Below, one piece after another: positions 1 through 8,308 of a DNA stretch of 64,000 bases; position 1 is the first letter of the stretch, and each line of letters starts with the position of its first letter. Origin of the DNA: JBCCDY01 sp039030555 (lineage in GTDB: Bacteria > Bacteroidota > Bacteroidia > Cytophagales > Cyclobacteriaceae); NCBI GenBank assembly GCA_039030555.1, contig JBCCDY010000001.1, positions 186,001 through 250,000 on the forward strand. The letters are read 5' to 3'. The notes below the pieces were generated by a model. It was not told the origin of the DNA. It worked only from the letters and a program-made list of their open reading frames with translations, and made no database searches. The translations under genes were made by a program, and so were the position numbers.

Positions 1-324
1 TGACTGAATTAAACCTTCTATTTTTAAGTTAAGTGCCGTTAACAACTCATCTTTTTGTTCTACGATAGACTGGGTTGTTTCATAAACAATAGCCCCTACC
101 AGATAGAAAAAAGAGGTGATACCAACTAGAATAATAAAAAGGCTTAATATAAAAGGGAATTTTTTCCTTTGAAGGTAAGCTAGTATTGGTTGTAACAAGA
201 TGGCTAGAAATAAGGCCAGAACCAATGGTATGATTAAGGTAGACATAATCGAAAGGAGGTAACATACCAGCACCCCAACGATAATGGATAAAAGGCTTTT
301 AATACTCCTTAAATCTCTTTCCAT
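1..324 (-). CDS. AI-2E family transporter (PF01594-like), N-terminal part, cut by window edge
   Basis: An open reading frame of 108 codons starts with ATG at 324 on the minus strand and runs off the left edge without a stop. The product begins MERDLRSIKSLLSIIVGVLV and has three hydrophobic stretches in its first 80 residues, followed by a polar segment (ETTQSIVEQKDELLTALN). This layout of N-terminal membrane helices followed by an amphipathic loop is typical of the AI-2E/YdiK/TqsA permease superfamily, whose members average about 350 residues, so roughly a third is visible. The substrate cannot be inferred: family members export quorum signals, ions or are uncharacterised. The assignment rests on N-terminal resemblance only. 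Confidence 0.6.
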   Translation of the reverse strand, partial: MERDLRSIKSLLSIIVGVLVCYLLSIMSTLIIPLVLALFLAILLQPILAYLQRKKFPFILSLFIILVGITSFFYLVGAIVYETTQSIVEQKDELLTALNLKIEGLIQS

Positions 325-512
325 GAAATGAAGATAATGAAAGAAGGGTATTATTTAACCTGCATCATGTATTAGAGATCGTGATGAGGTTTTAAACCAC
401 AATAAATCAGGCATTTAGTTAGATAAGGCATACACCGCTCTGGTGAATAGAATTAGATGAGCGTAACGAAGTGATTTTAGGATGATTAGGTCTGCGAATA
501 CGTATTTCAGGT

Positions 513-1298
513 TTAAGCTTTGCCGGTCTTAGCTCTTGGGATCTCAACTCCATTATTGGCAGAAACAGAAGCTATATTATTCACAAATGGAAAAACCTCA
601 TTATATATTTCCCATGAAAAGTCCGGATAGCTCCAAATGTTGATTTTAACTTCTTGTTCAGAATCAATGAGGATACTTGTAGGAAATTCCAGTTTAACCA
701 CGCTAATAATATCACTGACTTCCCTCTGGACTTTAGCATAAAATTCTTCGAGATCAAAAGAAGATGATGCTCTGAAAACCAGAGTGGATTTTTCTAAAGA
801 TTGTTCAGAAAGGTTTTGGAAGTACATGCCTGGTAAATCCAAAGGTTGGAAAGAAGTAACGCCTGAGCTTGTTTGAAGAATGAGTTCGTGATTACTTAAG
901 GCTTTTACGACACCTACATATTCTCCTATCCTCAGATAATCCATTGTACTTATCCGCTTTTTCGATAGCCAAAAGTACCAAACAAAAAAGTTAGCGATTT
1001 CAGACCTGAAAGAGATTATAAGAGAAGAAAAAAGAGAAGCTAAAGATATAACAGAAGTGCCCAAGTTTGGATAAATAAGCCATAAAGATGAAAATACTAT
1101 TGCAATAGAAAGCAAAAAATTAAATGCCTTGAAGAGATTATTCCTCCTAAAATTGGTATTTAATCCAAAGGTTTTGTCAACAAACTTGAATAGAAAATTA
1201 AGGAGCAGGAAGCCGGTAGCTAATAGAGCTATAAGAAGTAAAGAATCTTTTAAATATGCGTTAAAAAAATCAAGCAACGCTTGAGGATATCGCCCCAT
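513..1298 (-). CDS. MscS-like mechanosensitive channel-type membrane protein
   Basis: This 261-residue protein has two clear membrane helices (about residues 18-38 and 60-80) and a third hydrophobic segment at about 82-110 that leads into a soluble domain. The soluble part contains a short beta-rich stretch (LRIGEYVGVVKALSNHELIL) resembling the beta domain that follows the pore helix of MscS proteins, and its C-terminal half (about 165-250) could be the mixed alpha/beta domain. The pore helix lacks an obvious Gly/Ala zipper, so function as a tension-gated channel is inferred. ATG at 1298 has no competing upstream start. It lies 72 bases downstream of the anti-sigma gene on the same strand and may be read through from it. 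Confidence 0.5.
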   Translation of the reverse strand: MGRYPQALLDFFNAYLKDSLLLIALLATGFLLLNFLFKFVDKTFGLNTNFRRNNLFKAFNFLLSIAIVFSSLWLIYPNLGTSVISLASLFSSLIISFRSEIANFFVWYFWLSKKRISTMDYLRIGEYVGVVKALSNHELILQTSSGVTSFQPLDLPGMYFQNLSEQSLEKSTLVFRASSSFDLEEFYAKVQREVSDIISVVKLEFPTSILIDSEQEVKINIWSYPDFSWEIYNEVFPFVNNIASVSANNGVEIPRAKTGKA

Positions 1299-1370
1299 TA
1301 ATTATCTCAACATTTGGTTTGCTTAATATGCTTACTAAATCATTCATTCCAAAGTTTTAAAGTTGTTTTT

Positions 1371-1868
1371 CTATATATTCTTAGCACGAAACAATGGTTT
1401 TAAGAAATAGGCATCCAAAATCAGGATTAGTAAAAAGGAAATTAGTAGAAGCCAACCTCTCTGAAAAACTTCATGAAATTTCTGAACTGAACCAGTAAAT
1501 GAAGTGAAATTCAAACTATCAAGTACTGGATTCAGCATTTCAAGATAAGGGGCTGAATACTCTTTTGAGCCTGACACCATGCTCCAGGCCAGCATTCCAA
1601 TTACAAAAACCGATGTCACCAAAGTAAAAATCAGGTGGGGGCTTTTCCAGCTTGGGCGCTTCATTAGAGAAGGAGTAGCATAAAATTCCCTTAAAACGCT
1701 ATCGCTAAAGCTCTTGGGCAACTGCTCCAATGTTCCGGGCTTCATGTTTTTATGGATATTTAGATGTAAAGAATACCTATTTCTGGTTTCTTCATCAAGA
1801 TTGTCTAAAGAGATTTCTTCACCAGTATCAATCCAATTTAATAATGTCTTATCATCAATTTTTTTCAT
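1371..1868 (-). CDS. Probable membrane-anchored anti-sigma factor
   Basis: This 165-residue protein begins 26 bases after the ECF sigma gene on the same strand. Its N-terminal half (residues 1-75) is soluble and charged, followed by membrane helices at about 77-98 and 137-156. A small cytoplasmic domain plus membrane helices directly downstream of an ECF sigma gene is the usual arrangement of an anti-sigma factor that holds the sigma at the membrane. No HxxxCxxC zinc anti-sigma motif is visible, so it is not a classical ZAS protein. The role is inferred from context; the sequence itself is not a recognised family. Confidence 0.5.
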   Translation of the reverse strand: MKKIDDKTLLNWIDTGEEISLDNLDEETRNRYSLHLNIHKNMKPGTLEQLPKSFSDSVLREFYATPSLMKRPSWKSPHLIFTLVTSVFVIGMLAWSMVSGSKEYSAPYLEMLNPVLDSLNFTSFTGSVQKFHEVFQRGWLLLISFLLILILDAYFLKPLFRAKNI

Positions 1869-1894
1869 CTGTAGATATTTGCAAGCTTTTAAAC

Positions 1895-2452
1895 TTAGGT
1901 TATCTGGTTTATGATTTCAGCATGACTTTTTACTATTTCGGTAGCTAACTTTTTCCTTATCCTAAACAATTTTACTTTAACATTCGCCTCGCTAAGACTT
2001 AGTACTTCCGATACTTCTTTTAGATCAAGATTTTCAAAATAGAATAACTCAATTAGAGCTCTGTCCGCTGCTTTAAGGGTTTCAAGTACTTTAGCTAAAA
2101 CAGTTTTAATATCGTATTCTGAAATGGGTTCTTCTACATAAAACGATTCTTTCTCAAAGAACATTTCACTATCCACGACGGTATCGTTCATTTTATTCTT
2201 CCTCAACCTTGATATGGAAGTGTTATGTACAATTCTAAAAAGCCAGGTTTTAAATGAGGAATTCCTATTGAATCTATTCAATGATCTTAAAGCTTTTAGA
2301 ATTGAATCGTGCACGACTTCTTCAGCATCCTCCCTGTTTTTTAATATTCTCAACGATAAAGTAAATGCGAAGTCTTTGTAACGATTCATCAAAATAGAAG
2401 TAGCACTTTCATCACCAGAAAGTATTGCATCAATCAATGAGCCGTCATTCAT
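1895..2452 (-). CDS. ECF-type RNA polymerase sigma factor
   Basis: This 185-residue sigma factor has the two-domain ECF layout. Region 2 (about residues 18-85) includes AEEVVHDSILKALRSL (2.2) and FKTWLFRIVHNTSISRLRK (2.3-2.4). Region 4 (about 130-175) carries a helix-turn-helix, LKEVSEVLSLSEANVKVKLF, ending FRIRKKL. Region 3 is absent, as expected for ECF sigmas. ATG at 2452 gives a compact N-terminus; a GTG at 2464 would add four residues (MNKK) and cannot be excluded. It is followed by a probable anti-sigma gene and divergent from a small membrane protein gene, so the shared 297-base upstream region may be an autoregulated promoter zone. Confidence 0.9.
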   Translation of the reverse strand: MNDGSLIDAILSGDESATSILMNRYKDFAFTLSLRILKNREDAEEVVHDSILKALRSLNRFNRNSSFKTWLFRIVHNTSISRLRKNKMNDTVVDSEMFFEKESFYVEEPISEYDIKTVLAKVLETLKAADRALIELFYFENLDLKEVSEVLSLSEANVKVKLFRIRKKLATEIVKSHAEIINQIT

Positions 2453-2749
2453 CTTTTTATTCACAACAACTTAGACATATATAATTATAGGAGGTTACAT
2501 TAAAATTTAAAATGGCCCTTTGTGCTAATTAGTGCGTTCACTTCTAAGAACAAAATCGATCTAACCACTAGTTTTGATTGATCAAAAAACTATCACACTA
2601 AAGAATCTCAATCGGGGTCCAGTCATATATCCTGATTCTAATAATAAAAAGAACTGCTCGCTCAAAATTAATTAGCACAGTAGGTTCGAAACAATTAAAG
2701 TGTAACCCACTTAAAACTTCGGCGTCAAAGGAGCAAAAAATAAAAAATT
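2453..2749. other. Divergent intergenic region between ECF sigma and DUF6249-like gene
   Basis: This AT-rich 297-base gap is the longest stretch without a gene in the window. It separates two divergently transcribed genes, so it should hold both promoters. The only structure seen is a perfect 11-base inverted repeat with arms at 2521-2531 and 2669-2679. A GGAG-like purine stretch at about 2730-2734 sits roughly 16 bases ahead of the ATG at 2750, too far for a normal Shine-Dalgarno site. No RNA gene or further ORF is convincing. Confidence 0.5.
2521..2679. repeat. Perfect 11-bp inverted repeat with 137-nt spacing
   Basis: TGTGCTAATTA at 2521-2531 is matched exactly in reverse complement by TAATTAGCACA at 2669-2679. 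The arms lie one near each end of the divergent intergenic region, one near the sigma gene and one near the small membrane protein gene. They could be two binding sites for one regulator or form a looped structure. The match is seen directly; any function is inferred. Confidence 0.4.
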
Positions 2750-3088
2750 ATGGAACTACTTATCCCCATCCTGGTACCAATTGCATTTTTTACAATGATT
2801 GTTCTTCTAAGGAAATATCAAAACGATGAGCGAATAGCTATGATTGAGAAAGGAATTTCTCCCGGAGAAGTCAGCTGGTCGCAATTCAATGGAAAGAGCC
2901 AGGCCCTATCTTCCCTAAAGTTCGGACTCTTATTAATAGGAGCAGGTCTTGGGTTTCTTGTTGGCTACTACCTGGACCGTACCTTCTATATGGATGAAGT
3001 AGGCTACTTTTCCATGATCTTTATTTTCGGAGGTATCGGGTTGATAATTTCTTACTATTTCCAAAAGAGAAATTTGGAAGAAAAATAG
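2750..3088 (+). CDS. Small DUF6249-like membrane protein
   Basis: This 112-residue protein has an N-terminal membrane helix (about residues 3-20), a short basic/acidic motif (RKYQNDERIAMIEKGISPGE), and two more helices at about 58-75 and 84-103. The block after helix 1, with ER(I/M)A(M/L)IEKG, is characteristic of DUF6249 proteins common in Bacteroidota, often encoded beside ECF sigma factors. Its function is unknown. It is divergent from the sigma gene and ends at a strong terminator. Confidence 0.6.
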   Translation: MELLIPILVPIAFFTMIVLLRKYQNDERIAMIEKGISPGEVSWSQFNGKSQALSSLKFGLLLIGAGLGFLVGYYLDRTFYMDEVGYFSMIFIFGGIGLIISYYFQKRNLEEK

Positions 3089-3118
3089 ATAAACGACATA
3101 TTCTCATAATTTTAAATG

Positions 3119-3149
3119 AAAGGCTTCGGAATTCGGAGCCTTTTTTGTT
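3119..3149 (+). terminator. Intrinsic terminator after DUF6249-like gene
   Basis: The nine-base stem AAGGCTTCG / CGGAGCCTT (one G-T wobble) closes a GAATT loop and runs into a T6 tract. It starts 31 bases after the stop codon at 3088, so it separates this gene from the DUF3857 pair downstream. Confidence 0.8.
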
Positions 3150-3231
3150 TGTAGCTTTCTAAACTTAGTTTATGCCAAATGGAAACTTTATCCTTCTGGT
3201 TTCAGTAATAATAGCTACTTCTATTAAGTAC

Positions 3232-5151
3232 ATGAGAGTATATATTTCTATCGCCCTGATTTTATTAGCAGAGTTATCTTTTGCACAGAGCAAACTTTTT
3301 AAGGAACTAACGCAAAAATATCCAGATCAAAATGCTGTCTTCAATCTGATCAGCAGAAATATTGAAATTGAGCCTGAAGGTGATTCTTTAAAGATTTTAT
3401 TAACGCAGGAAGAGGAAATTGTACTACTGAAAGACCAGGCCAAGGCCTTGGCAAAAGATAAAATTCACCTTTCCCACTTTATTGAGCTAGTTGATCTCGA
3501 AGCTAAAACATACGTTCCAGTCAAAAGTAAATACGAAGAAGCCTCTGTGACAGATTTCAAAGAAAAATCTGAGCAGTCGAGCGGTATTTTCTTCGACGAT
3601 TCCAAATCGATAGGTTTTATCTATCCGGCAGTGGAACAAGGCGCTAAATTGTATAAAAAGTATACTCAAAGAATTACAGACCCCCATTTTCTTACTTCAT
3701 TTTACTTAGGTTCTTTTCTTCCAGCTGAAAGAATTAATCTCAGTATTAAAGTACACAAGGATATTACACTCGGCTTCAAAGAATTCAAGCTCGAAAGCTC
3801 AGATACCAAAGTAGAAGTTACCAATAAAGGCGATTATAAAATCTATACCTGGAGTCGTTCTGACGTAGAAGCCTTTGAATTTGAGGAAGATGCTCCTTCC
3901 CTAAATTATACTGCACCGCATGTGATTTATCATATCAAAAGTGCTGTTATCGGTAACCAAAGACGAAATGTGCTCTCTAATCCAGGCGATCTTTACAGGC
4001 TCTACAGCAGTTTTTTAGAAAGAATGGATAAAGCAGAAAGTAATGAGCTCAAAAAATTAGTCTCTGAATTGACTTCGAATGCAAAATCGGATAAAGAAAA
4101 GGCTGAGAACATCTTTTATTGGGTACAAGACAACATCAACTACATCGCTTTTGAAGATGGAATGCGAGGTTTTATTCCGCACAATGCTGAATATACTTTA
4201 GATAAAAAATATGGGGATTGTAAAGACATGGCCTGCATCACGAAAACCATGTTAGACCTGGCGGGAATAGAAAGCTATTTTACCTGGATTGGTAGCAGAG
4301 ATTTACCCTACAATTATTCTGAAGTTCCAACACCCATAGTAGATAATCATATGATTGCGGCTTATAAATCTGGAGATGAATACGTGTTTTTAGATGCCAC
4401 GGGAAAGCATACTGCTTTAGGACTTCCATCCGCCTTTATTCAAGGTAAAGAGGCACTGATTTCTTTAGATGATGAATCGTTCGAAATTATAAAGGTCCCT
4501 ATTGTAGATAAAGAAGTGAATTTCAAATTTGATAGTGTCCACTTTTCCATTCTTAATGAAAAGATTGAAGGCCAAGGAAAATTAGAATTGGGAGGTTATG
4601 AAAAAATCTATGCCACTTACAGACTCACCGGAAGAAATGAAGAAGCTTCGAAAAAGATCGTCACGAGCTTAACCGAAAAGGGTAACAATAAATATTTCGT
4701 AGAAGAATTCGGAATTGAAAATCTAGACTCTAAAAAGCTAGAGCTTTCCGTAGATTATAGTTTTACTATTGAAGATTACTTTAACATCGTAGGTGACGAA
4801 ATATACTTCAATATGAACCTTAATAAGGAGTGGTTCAACGAGCAAATTGACTTAAGCAAAAGGCACTTACCGATAGAAAATGATTATAAATACTTTAAAA
4901 AATACGTTTCCGTAATTGATATCCCAGATGGCTATGACCTCACCTATTTACCTGAAAGCACTTCTGAACAAAATGAAGATATTGGCTTTACCATGGAATA
5001 CGAACGAGTGGATAATAAAGTGATCATGCGGAAAACGCTTTATGCTGATTTTTTAATCCTGAATCCCGATGACTTTTCCAACTGGAATAAGGTCGTAGAA
5101 AAATTAAATGAGGCTTACAGGGATGTCATAATCCTGGAAAAAAGCGTTTAG
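3232..5151 (+). CDS. Exported DUF3857/transglutaminase-core protein with intact catalytic triad
   Basis: The ORF is open from 3172, but ATG 3232 puts a clean signal peptide (MRVYISIALILLAELSFAQ) at the N-terminus, giving 639 residues. The first 250 residues form the beta-rich DUF3857 domain; the transglutaminase-like core spans about 275-400. The expected papain-like triad is visible: Cys330 in KKYGDCKDM, His373 in VDNHMIAAY and Asp388 in VFLDATG. The C-terminal 200 residues are beta-rich. Members act in the periplasm or at the cell surface; substrates are unknown, with protease, amidase or crosslinking activity possible. It is followed 15-27 bases later by a paralogue that lacks the triad, and the two are probably co-transcribed. 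Confidence 0.85.
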   Translation: MRVYISIALILLAELSFAQSKLFKELTQKYPDQNAVFNLISRNIEIEPEGDSLKILLTQEEEIVLLKDQAKALAKDKIHLSHFIELVDLEAKTYVPVKSKYEEASVTDFKEKSEQSSGIFFDDSKSIGFIYPAVEQGAKLYKKYTQRITDPHFLTSFYLGSFLPAERINLSIKVHKDITLGFKEFKLESSDTKVEVTNKGDYKIYTWSRSDVEAFEFEEDAPSLNYTAPHVIYHIKSAVIGNQRRNVLSNPGDLYRLYSSFLERMDKAESNELKKLVSELTSNAKSDKEKAENIFYWVQDNINYIAFEDGMRGFIPHNAEYTLDKKYGDCKDMACITKTMLDLAGIESYFTWIGSRDLPYNYSEVPTPIVDNHMIAAYKSGDEYVFLDATGKHTALGLPSAFIQGKEALISLDDESFEIIKVPIVDKEVNFKFDSVHFSILNEKIEGQGKLELGGYEKIYATYRLTGRNEEASKKIVTSLTEKGNNKYFVEEFGIENLDSKKLELSVDYSFTIEDYFNIVGDEIYFNMNLNKEWFNEQIDLSKRHLPIENDYKYFKKYVSVIDIPDGYDLTYLPESTSEQNEDIGFTMEYERVDNKVIMRKTLYADFLILNPDDFSNWNKVVEKLNEAYRDVIILEKSV

Positions 5152-5178
5152 CTTCAAACATTAAAAATGCATTACACC

Positions 5179-7152
5179 ATGAAAGGCTCCATTTTATTCT
5201 TTTTTCTAATAATACCATTTGTAGCTTCTGCACAGGAGGATAGCTATTTTGCAAAGGCTGCCTATAATTGGGAAGAGCAAAGAGATAGGGTAGAATTACC
5301 AACAGAGTTTCAAGATGAAGCTGCAGTAATAGTTAAGAATTTTACCTCAAATGAATATGCATACAGTCCGGAAACCTTCGATCTGGAGTTATTTACATTA
5401 ACCCATAAGATCATCAGAATTAATACGGAGAGTGGAATAAATCGATACAATAAAATCTATTTACCATTTTCAGATGGAGACGAACTTGCCGGTTTGAAAG
5501 CACGGTCCATAAGCCCAGATGGTACAATCAAAATCATCGATAATGACGATATTAAAGAACTTAATGATGAACAGGAGGAACAAGGCTTCAGGATATTCGC
5601 AGTCGATGGTGTTGAAGTTGGAACCGAAGTAGAATACTTCTACACCGAAAAAGTAGGTGTTCGATATTTTGGAAGAGAATATTTTCAGTCTAAAGTACCT
5701 ACGCTTAAAGCTGAATTTGAGCTGATCTGCCCCGATAATCTGGAGTTCTCTTTTAAAAGCTATAATGGATTTCCTGAGGTGGAAGAAGAATATGACTCTA
5801 CTCAAAGAATATATTCTGTTACCGCCCTTAATGTTCCCAAGCTTCAAAATGAAGCCTACTCCTTTTACAATTCCAACAGGCAACGGCTCGATTTTAAATT
5901 GTCTTATAATAAATCGACAGGAAATAGTCGTCTGCTTACCTGGGCCGATGCCTCAAAGAGGATTCATGAAAGTATTTATTCTCTGGATATCGATGAATTA
6001 AATGCTGTTCAAAATTTTTATGATGGGCAAAAGCTTAAAAACAAACTGAGTGATACAGAAAAAATTAGAGAGATCGAAAATCTTATTAAAACAGAATTTG
6101 GTGTTCGAGATCTACCTGTTTCTGATTACTCAAACATTAAATTTATCCTCGAAAACAAGTTTGGAAACGAAAGGGGAATGGCTAAACTTTTTGCAGCGCT
6201 ATTTAAATTAGCCCGTTTAGAACATCAACTCGTTCTGACTTCAGACCGAACTAGCGTACGCTTTGACCCTAGCTTTGATTCGTGGAATTATCTGGCTAAA
6301 TATTTCATTTACTTCCCCAAACTGGATCAATATCTCGCTCCAAACAATTCTGAGTATCGTCTTGGAATGATCCCATTTCAATATACTAATAACGAAGGCC
6401 TATTTATCTCTGAGGTAGCAATTGGTGAAGAGCTCACAGGAGTAGGGGAGCTCAAGTTTATCGAACCACTCGGATACGATGAGAGCGTAGATAACATGAA
6501 TGTGTCTGTACAGTTTTCTGACTCATTCGATAAAACGATGCTTGATATTGAACGCGTAATGACTGGCTATAATGCCATTTTTATTCAGCCTTACTACTCT
6601 TTTCTGACGAAAGACAAACAGCAAGAAGTCATAGAAAATTACATGAGGCTATCGGCTGGAGATGCTAAAATTGACCAGATTGAAGTTGAAAACGGGGATT
6701 GGAACCTTTCACCATTGAAAAGCCCATTTAAGATCAGATCAAAAATGGAAACTTCAACTTTAATTGAGCGCGCAGGACCGAAGTACTTATTAAAAGTGGG
6801 CGAAGTTATTGGGCCACAAACAGAGCTTTATCAGGATGAAGAAAGAAACCTTCCAGTAGAAAATGATTACAACCGAAAGTATGACCGAAAGATTTCTATT
6901 GAAATTCCTACAGGCTATACCGTTAAGAATTTAGATAAACTGAAATTTGATGTGAGTCATGAAATTGACGGGGATGAAGTTTTTAATTTTACCTCTACGT
7001 ATGAGCTCAAAGGAAACGAACTATTGATCAATATTGATGAAAACTACAAAAGAATAGCTTGTTCCAAGGAATGCTTCGAACCATTCAGAAAAGTTATCAA
7101 TGCTGCCGCTGACTTTAATAAAGTTATTTTGGTAATGGAAAAAGAGAAATAG
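5179..7152 (+). CDS. Exported DUF3857/transglutaminase-fold protein lacking the catalytic Cys and His
   Basis: An ATG at 5167 exists, but ATG 5179 gives a signal peptide (MKGSILFFFLIIPFVASAQ) directly at the N-terminus and a 657-residue protein. DUF3857 occupies about residues 40-250 and a transglutaminase fold about 270-400. Where the upstream paralogue has YGDCKDM, this protein has FGNERGM (Glu331 in place of Cys), and the DNHM segment becomes DSWNY, so two triad positions are lost. The region around both motifs is otherwise similar, suggesting a pseudoenzyme rather than a broken gene: the ORF is intact and full length. It probably acts with the upstream enzyme as scaffold, substrate binder or inhibitor (inference). 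Confidence 0.8.
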   Translation: MKGSILFFFLIIPFVASAQEDSYFAKAAYNWEEQRDRVELPTEFQDEAAVIVKNFTSNEYAYSPETFDLELFTLTHKIIRINTESGINRYNKIYLPFSDGDELAGLKARSISPDGTIKIIDNDDIKELNDEQEEQGFRIFAVDGVEVGTEVEYFYTEKVGVRYFGREYFQSKVPTLKAEFELICPDNLEFSFKSYNGFPEVEEEYDSTQRIYSVTALNVPKLQNEAYSFYNSNRQRLDFKLSYNKSTGNSRLLTWADASKRIHESIYSLDIDELNAVQNFYDGQKLKNKLSDTEKIREIENLIKTEFGVRDLPVSDYSNIKFILENKFGNERGMAKLFAALFKLARLEHQLVLTSDRTSVRFDPSFDSWNYLAKYFIYFPKLDQYLAPNNSEYRLGMIPFQYTNNEGLFISEVAIGEELTGVGELKFIEPLGYDESVDNMNVSVQFSDSFDKTMLDIERVMTGYNAIFIQPYYSFLTKDKQQEVIENYMRLSAGDAKIDQIEVENGDWNLSPLKSPFKIRSKMETSTLIERAGPKYLLKVGEVIGPQTELYQDEERNLPVENDYNRKYDRKISIEIPTGYTVKNLDKLKFDVSHEIDGDEVFNFTSTYELKGNELLINIDENYKRIACSKECFEPFRKVINAAADFNKVILVMEKEK

Positions 7153-7161
7153 GCAGGCCCT

Positions 7162-8307
7162 TTAGACCGCCTTTTCAGGCTTGAAAATATTTGCCAACTT
7201 TTCAACAACATAATTGATTTCCTCCTCCGTATTGTATTTACTAAAAGAGAATCGGACCGCTCCCCTGTTCGGATCGGAACCGATAGCTTGCAAAACGTGA
7301 GACCCTAAGCTGCTTCCGCTAGAACAGGCACTCCCTGCAGAAGCAGAAATTTGGTTGATATCAAGATTGAAAAGCAGCATATCGTTGTCTGTAGTCTTTG
7401 GTAGGCATACGTTCAAAACCGTATAAAGGCTATTTTGCACATCTTCAGAATCCCCATTGAAGGCAATATCTTCCAGCTCAGATTTGAGTCCGTAAATCAT
7501 CTTTTGCTTCAATCCCAATACGTATTTACGATGGTCTTGCATATCAGAATAAGCAATCTCAAGTGCTTTCGCCAATCCTACGATACCATAAACATTCTCC
7601 GTTCCGCCACGCATATTCCTTTCCTGAGCCCCACCGTGGATATAAGGAGAAATCTTGGTGTTAGCATTGATGTATAAAAAGCCAACACCTTTCGGGCCAT
7701 GAAATTTATGGGCGGAGCCAACTATAAAATCAGTTTTTAAAACCTCTAAATCATGTTTATAATGGCCAACCGTCTGAACGGTATCCGAATGAAGTATTGC
7801 TCCATATTCTGAGCATAGATCGCCTGTTTTAGAGAGGTCCAGAATATTACCGATCTCGTTATTGCCGTGCATTAGACTCACTAGACTTTTGGAATTTCCT
7901 TTCAGCAAATTTTCAAAGTGGCTAAAATCGATGTTCCCTTTTCTATCCACCTTTACATAACTGACCTTAACGTTTTTGACTTTTTCTAGATACTCAACAG
8001 TATGTAAAACTGCATGATGCTCTAACTTAGAGGTTATGACATGCTGAATTCCATGAGATTCTATCGTAGAGCAAAGTGCCATATTATCCGCCTCAGTCCC
8101 TCCAGAGGTAAAAAATATTTCTGAAGGTGAGGTATTCAGCAACTCGGCCACTTTTTTTCTTGATTGCTCTATAGCTGACCTTACTTCCCTTCCATGAGAA
8201 TGAATAGAAGATGGATTTCCATAACTATCCCGCATGTATGGAAGCATACTTTCTAGTACATTTTCATCTATAGGCGTGGTTGCAGCATTATCAAGATAAA
8301 CCTTCAT
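7162..8307 (-). CDS. Cysteine desulfurase (NifS/IscS-like, class V aminotransferase)
   Basis: A 381-residue PLP enzyme that takes sulfur from cysteine for Fe-S clusters or thiolation. ATG 8307 gives the family N-terminus MKVYLDNAATTP; upstream in-frame codons to 8346 lie inside glmM and are not used. Visible hallmarks are the FFTSGGTEADNMAL PLP-binding segment, EHHAVLHT, the Schiff-base lysine in GSAHKFHGPKG, and the persulfide cysteine in SAGSACSSGSS. It starts one base after the glmM stop, so the two are an operon. No iscU, sufE or other cluster gene is adjacent, so whether it serves Fe-S assembly or tRNA thiolation (MnmA partner) is open. Confidence 0.9.
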   Translation of the reverse strand: MKVYLDNAATTPIDENVLESMLPYMRDSYGNPSSIHSHGREVRSAIEQSRKKVAELLNTSPSEIFFTSGGTEADNMALCSTIESHGIQHVITSKLEHHAVLHTVEYLEKVKNVKVSYVKVDRKGNIDFSHFENLLKGNSKSLVSLMHGNNEIGNILDLSKTGDLCSEYGAILHSDTVQTVGHYKHDLEVLKTDFIVGSAHKFHGPKGVGFLYINANTKISPYIHGGAQERNMRGGTENVYGIVGLAKALEIAYSDMQDHRKYVLGLKQKMIYGLKSELEDIAFNGDSEDVQNSLYTVLNVCLPKTTDNDMLLFNLDINQISASAGSACSSGSSLGSHVLQAIGSDPNRGAVRFSFSKYNTEEEINYVVEKLANIFKPEKAV

Positions 8308-8308
8308 A

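Noticed and set aside
80..265. A 61-codon minus-strand frame starting at 265
   Set aside because: It lies in another frame of the AI-2E-type gene that starts at 324 and runs to the left edge; the larger frame has the membrane-helix pattern of a real protein.
325..512. Possible RNA gene or ORF in the gap after the MscS-like gene
   Set aside because: No tRNA fold, strong hairpin or protein-like frame was found in these 188 bases.
1714..1948. Two overlapping small plus-strand frames across the anti-sigma gene
   Set aside because: They are antisense to the clear sigma/anti-sigma pair and encode no recognisable protein.
5470..5883. 137-codon minus-strand frame inside the second DUF3857 gene
   Set aside because: It is the antisense shadow of a well supported exported protein and has biased, low-information composition.
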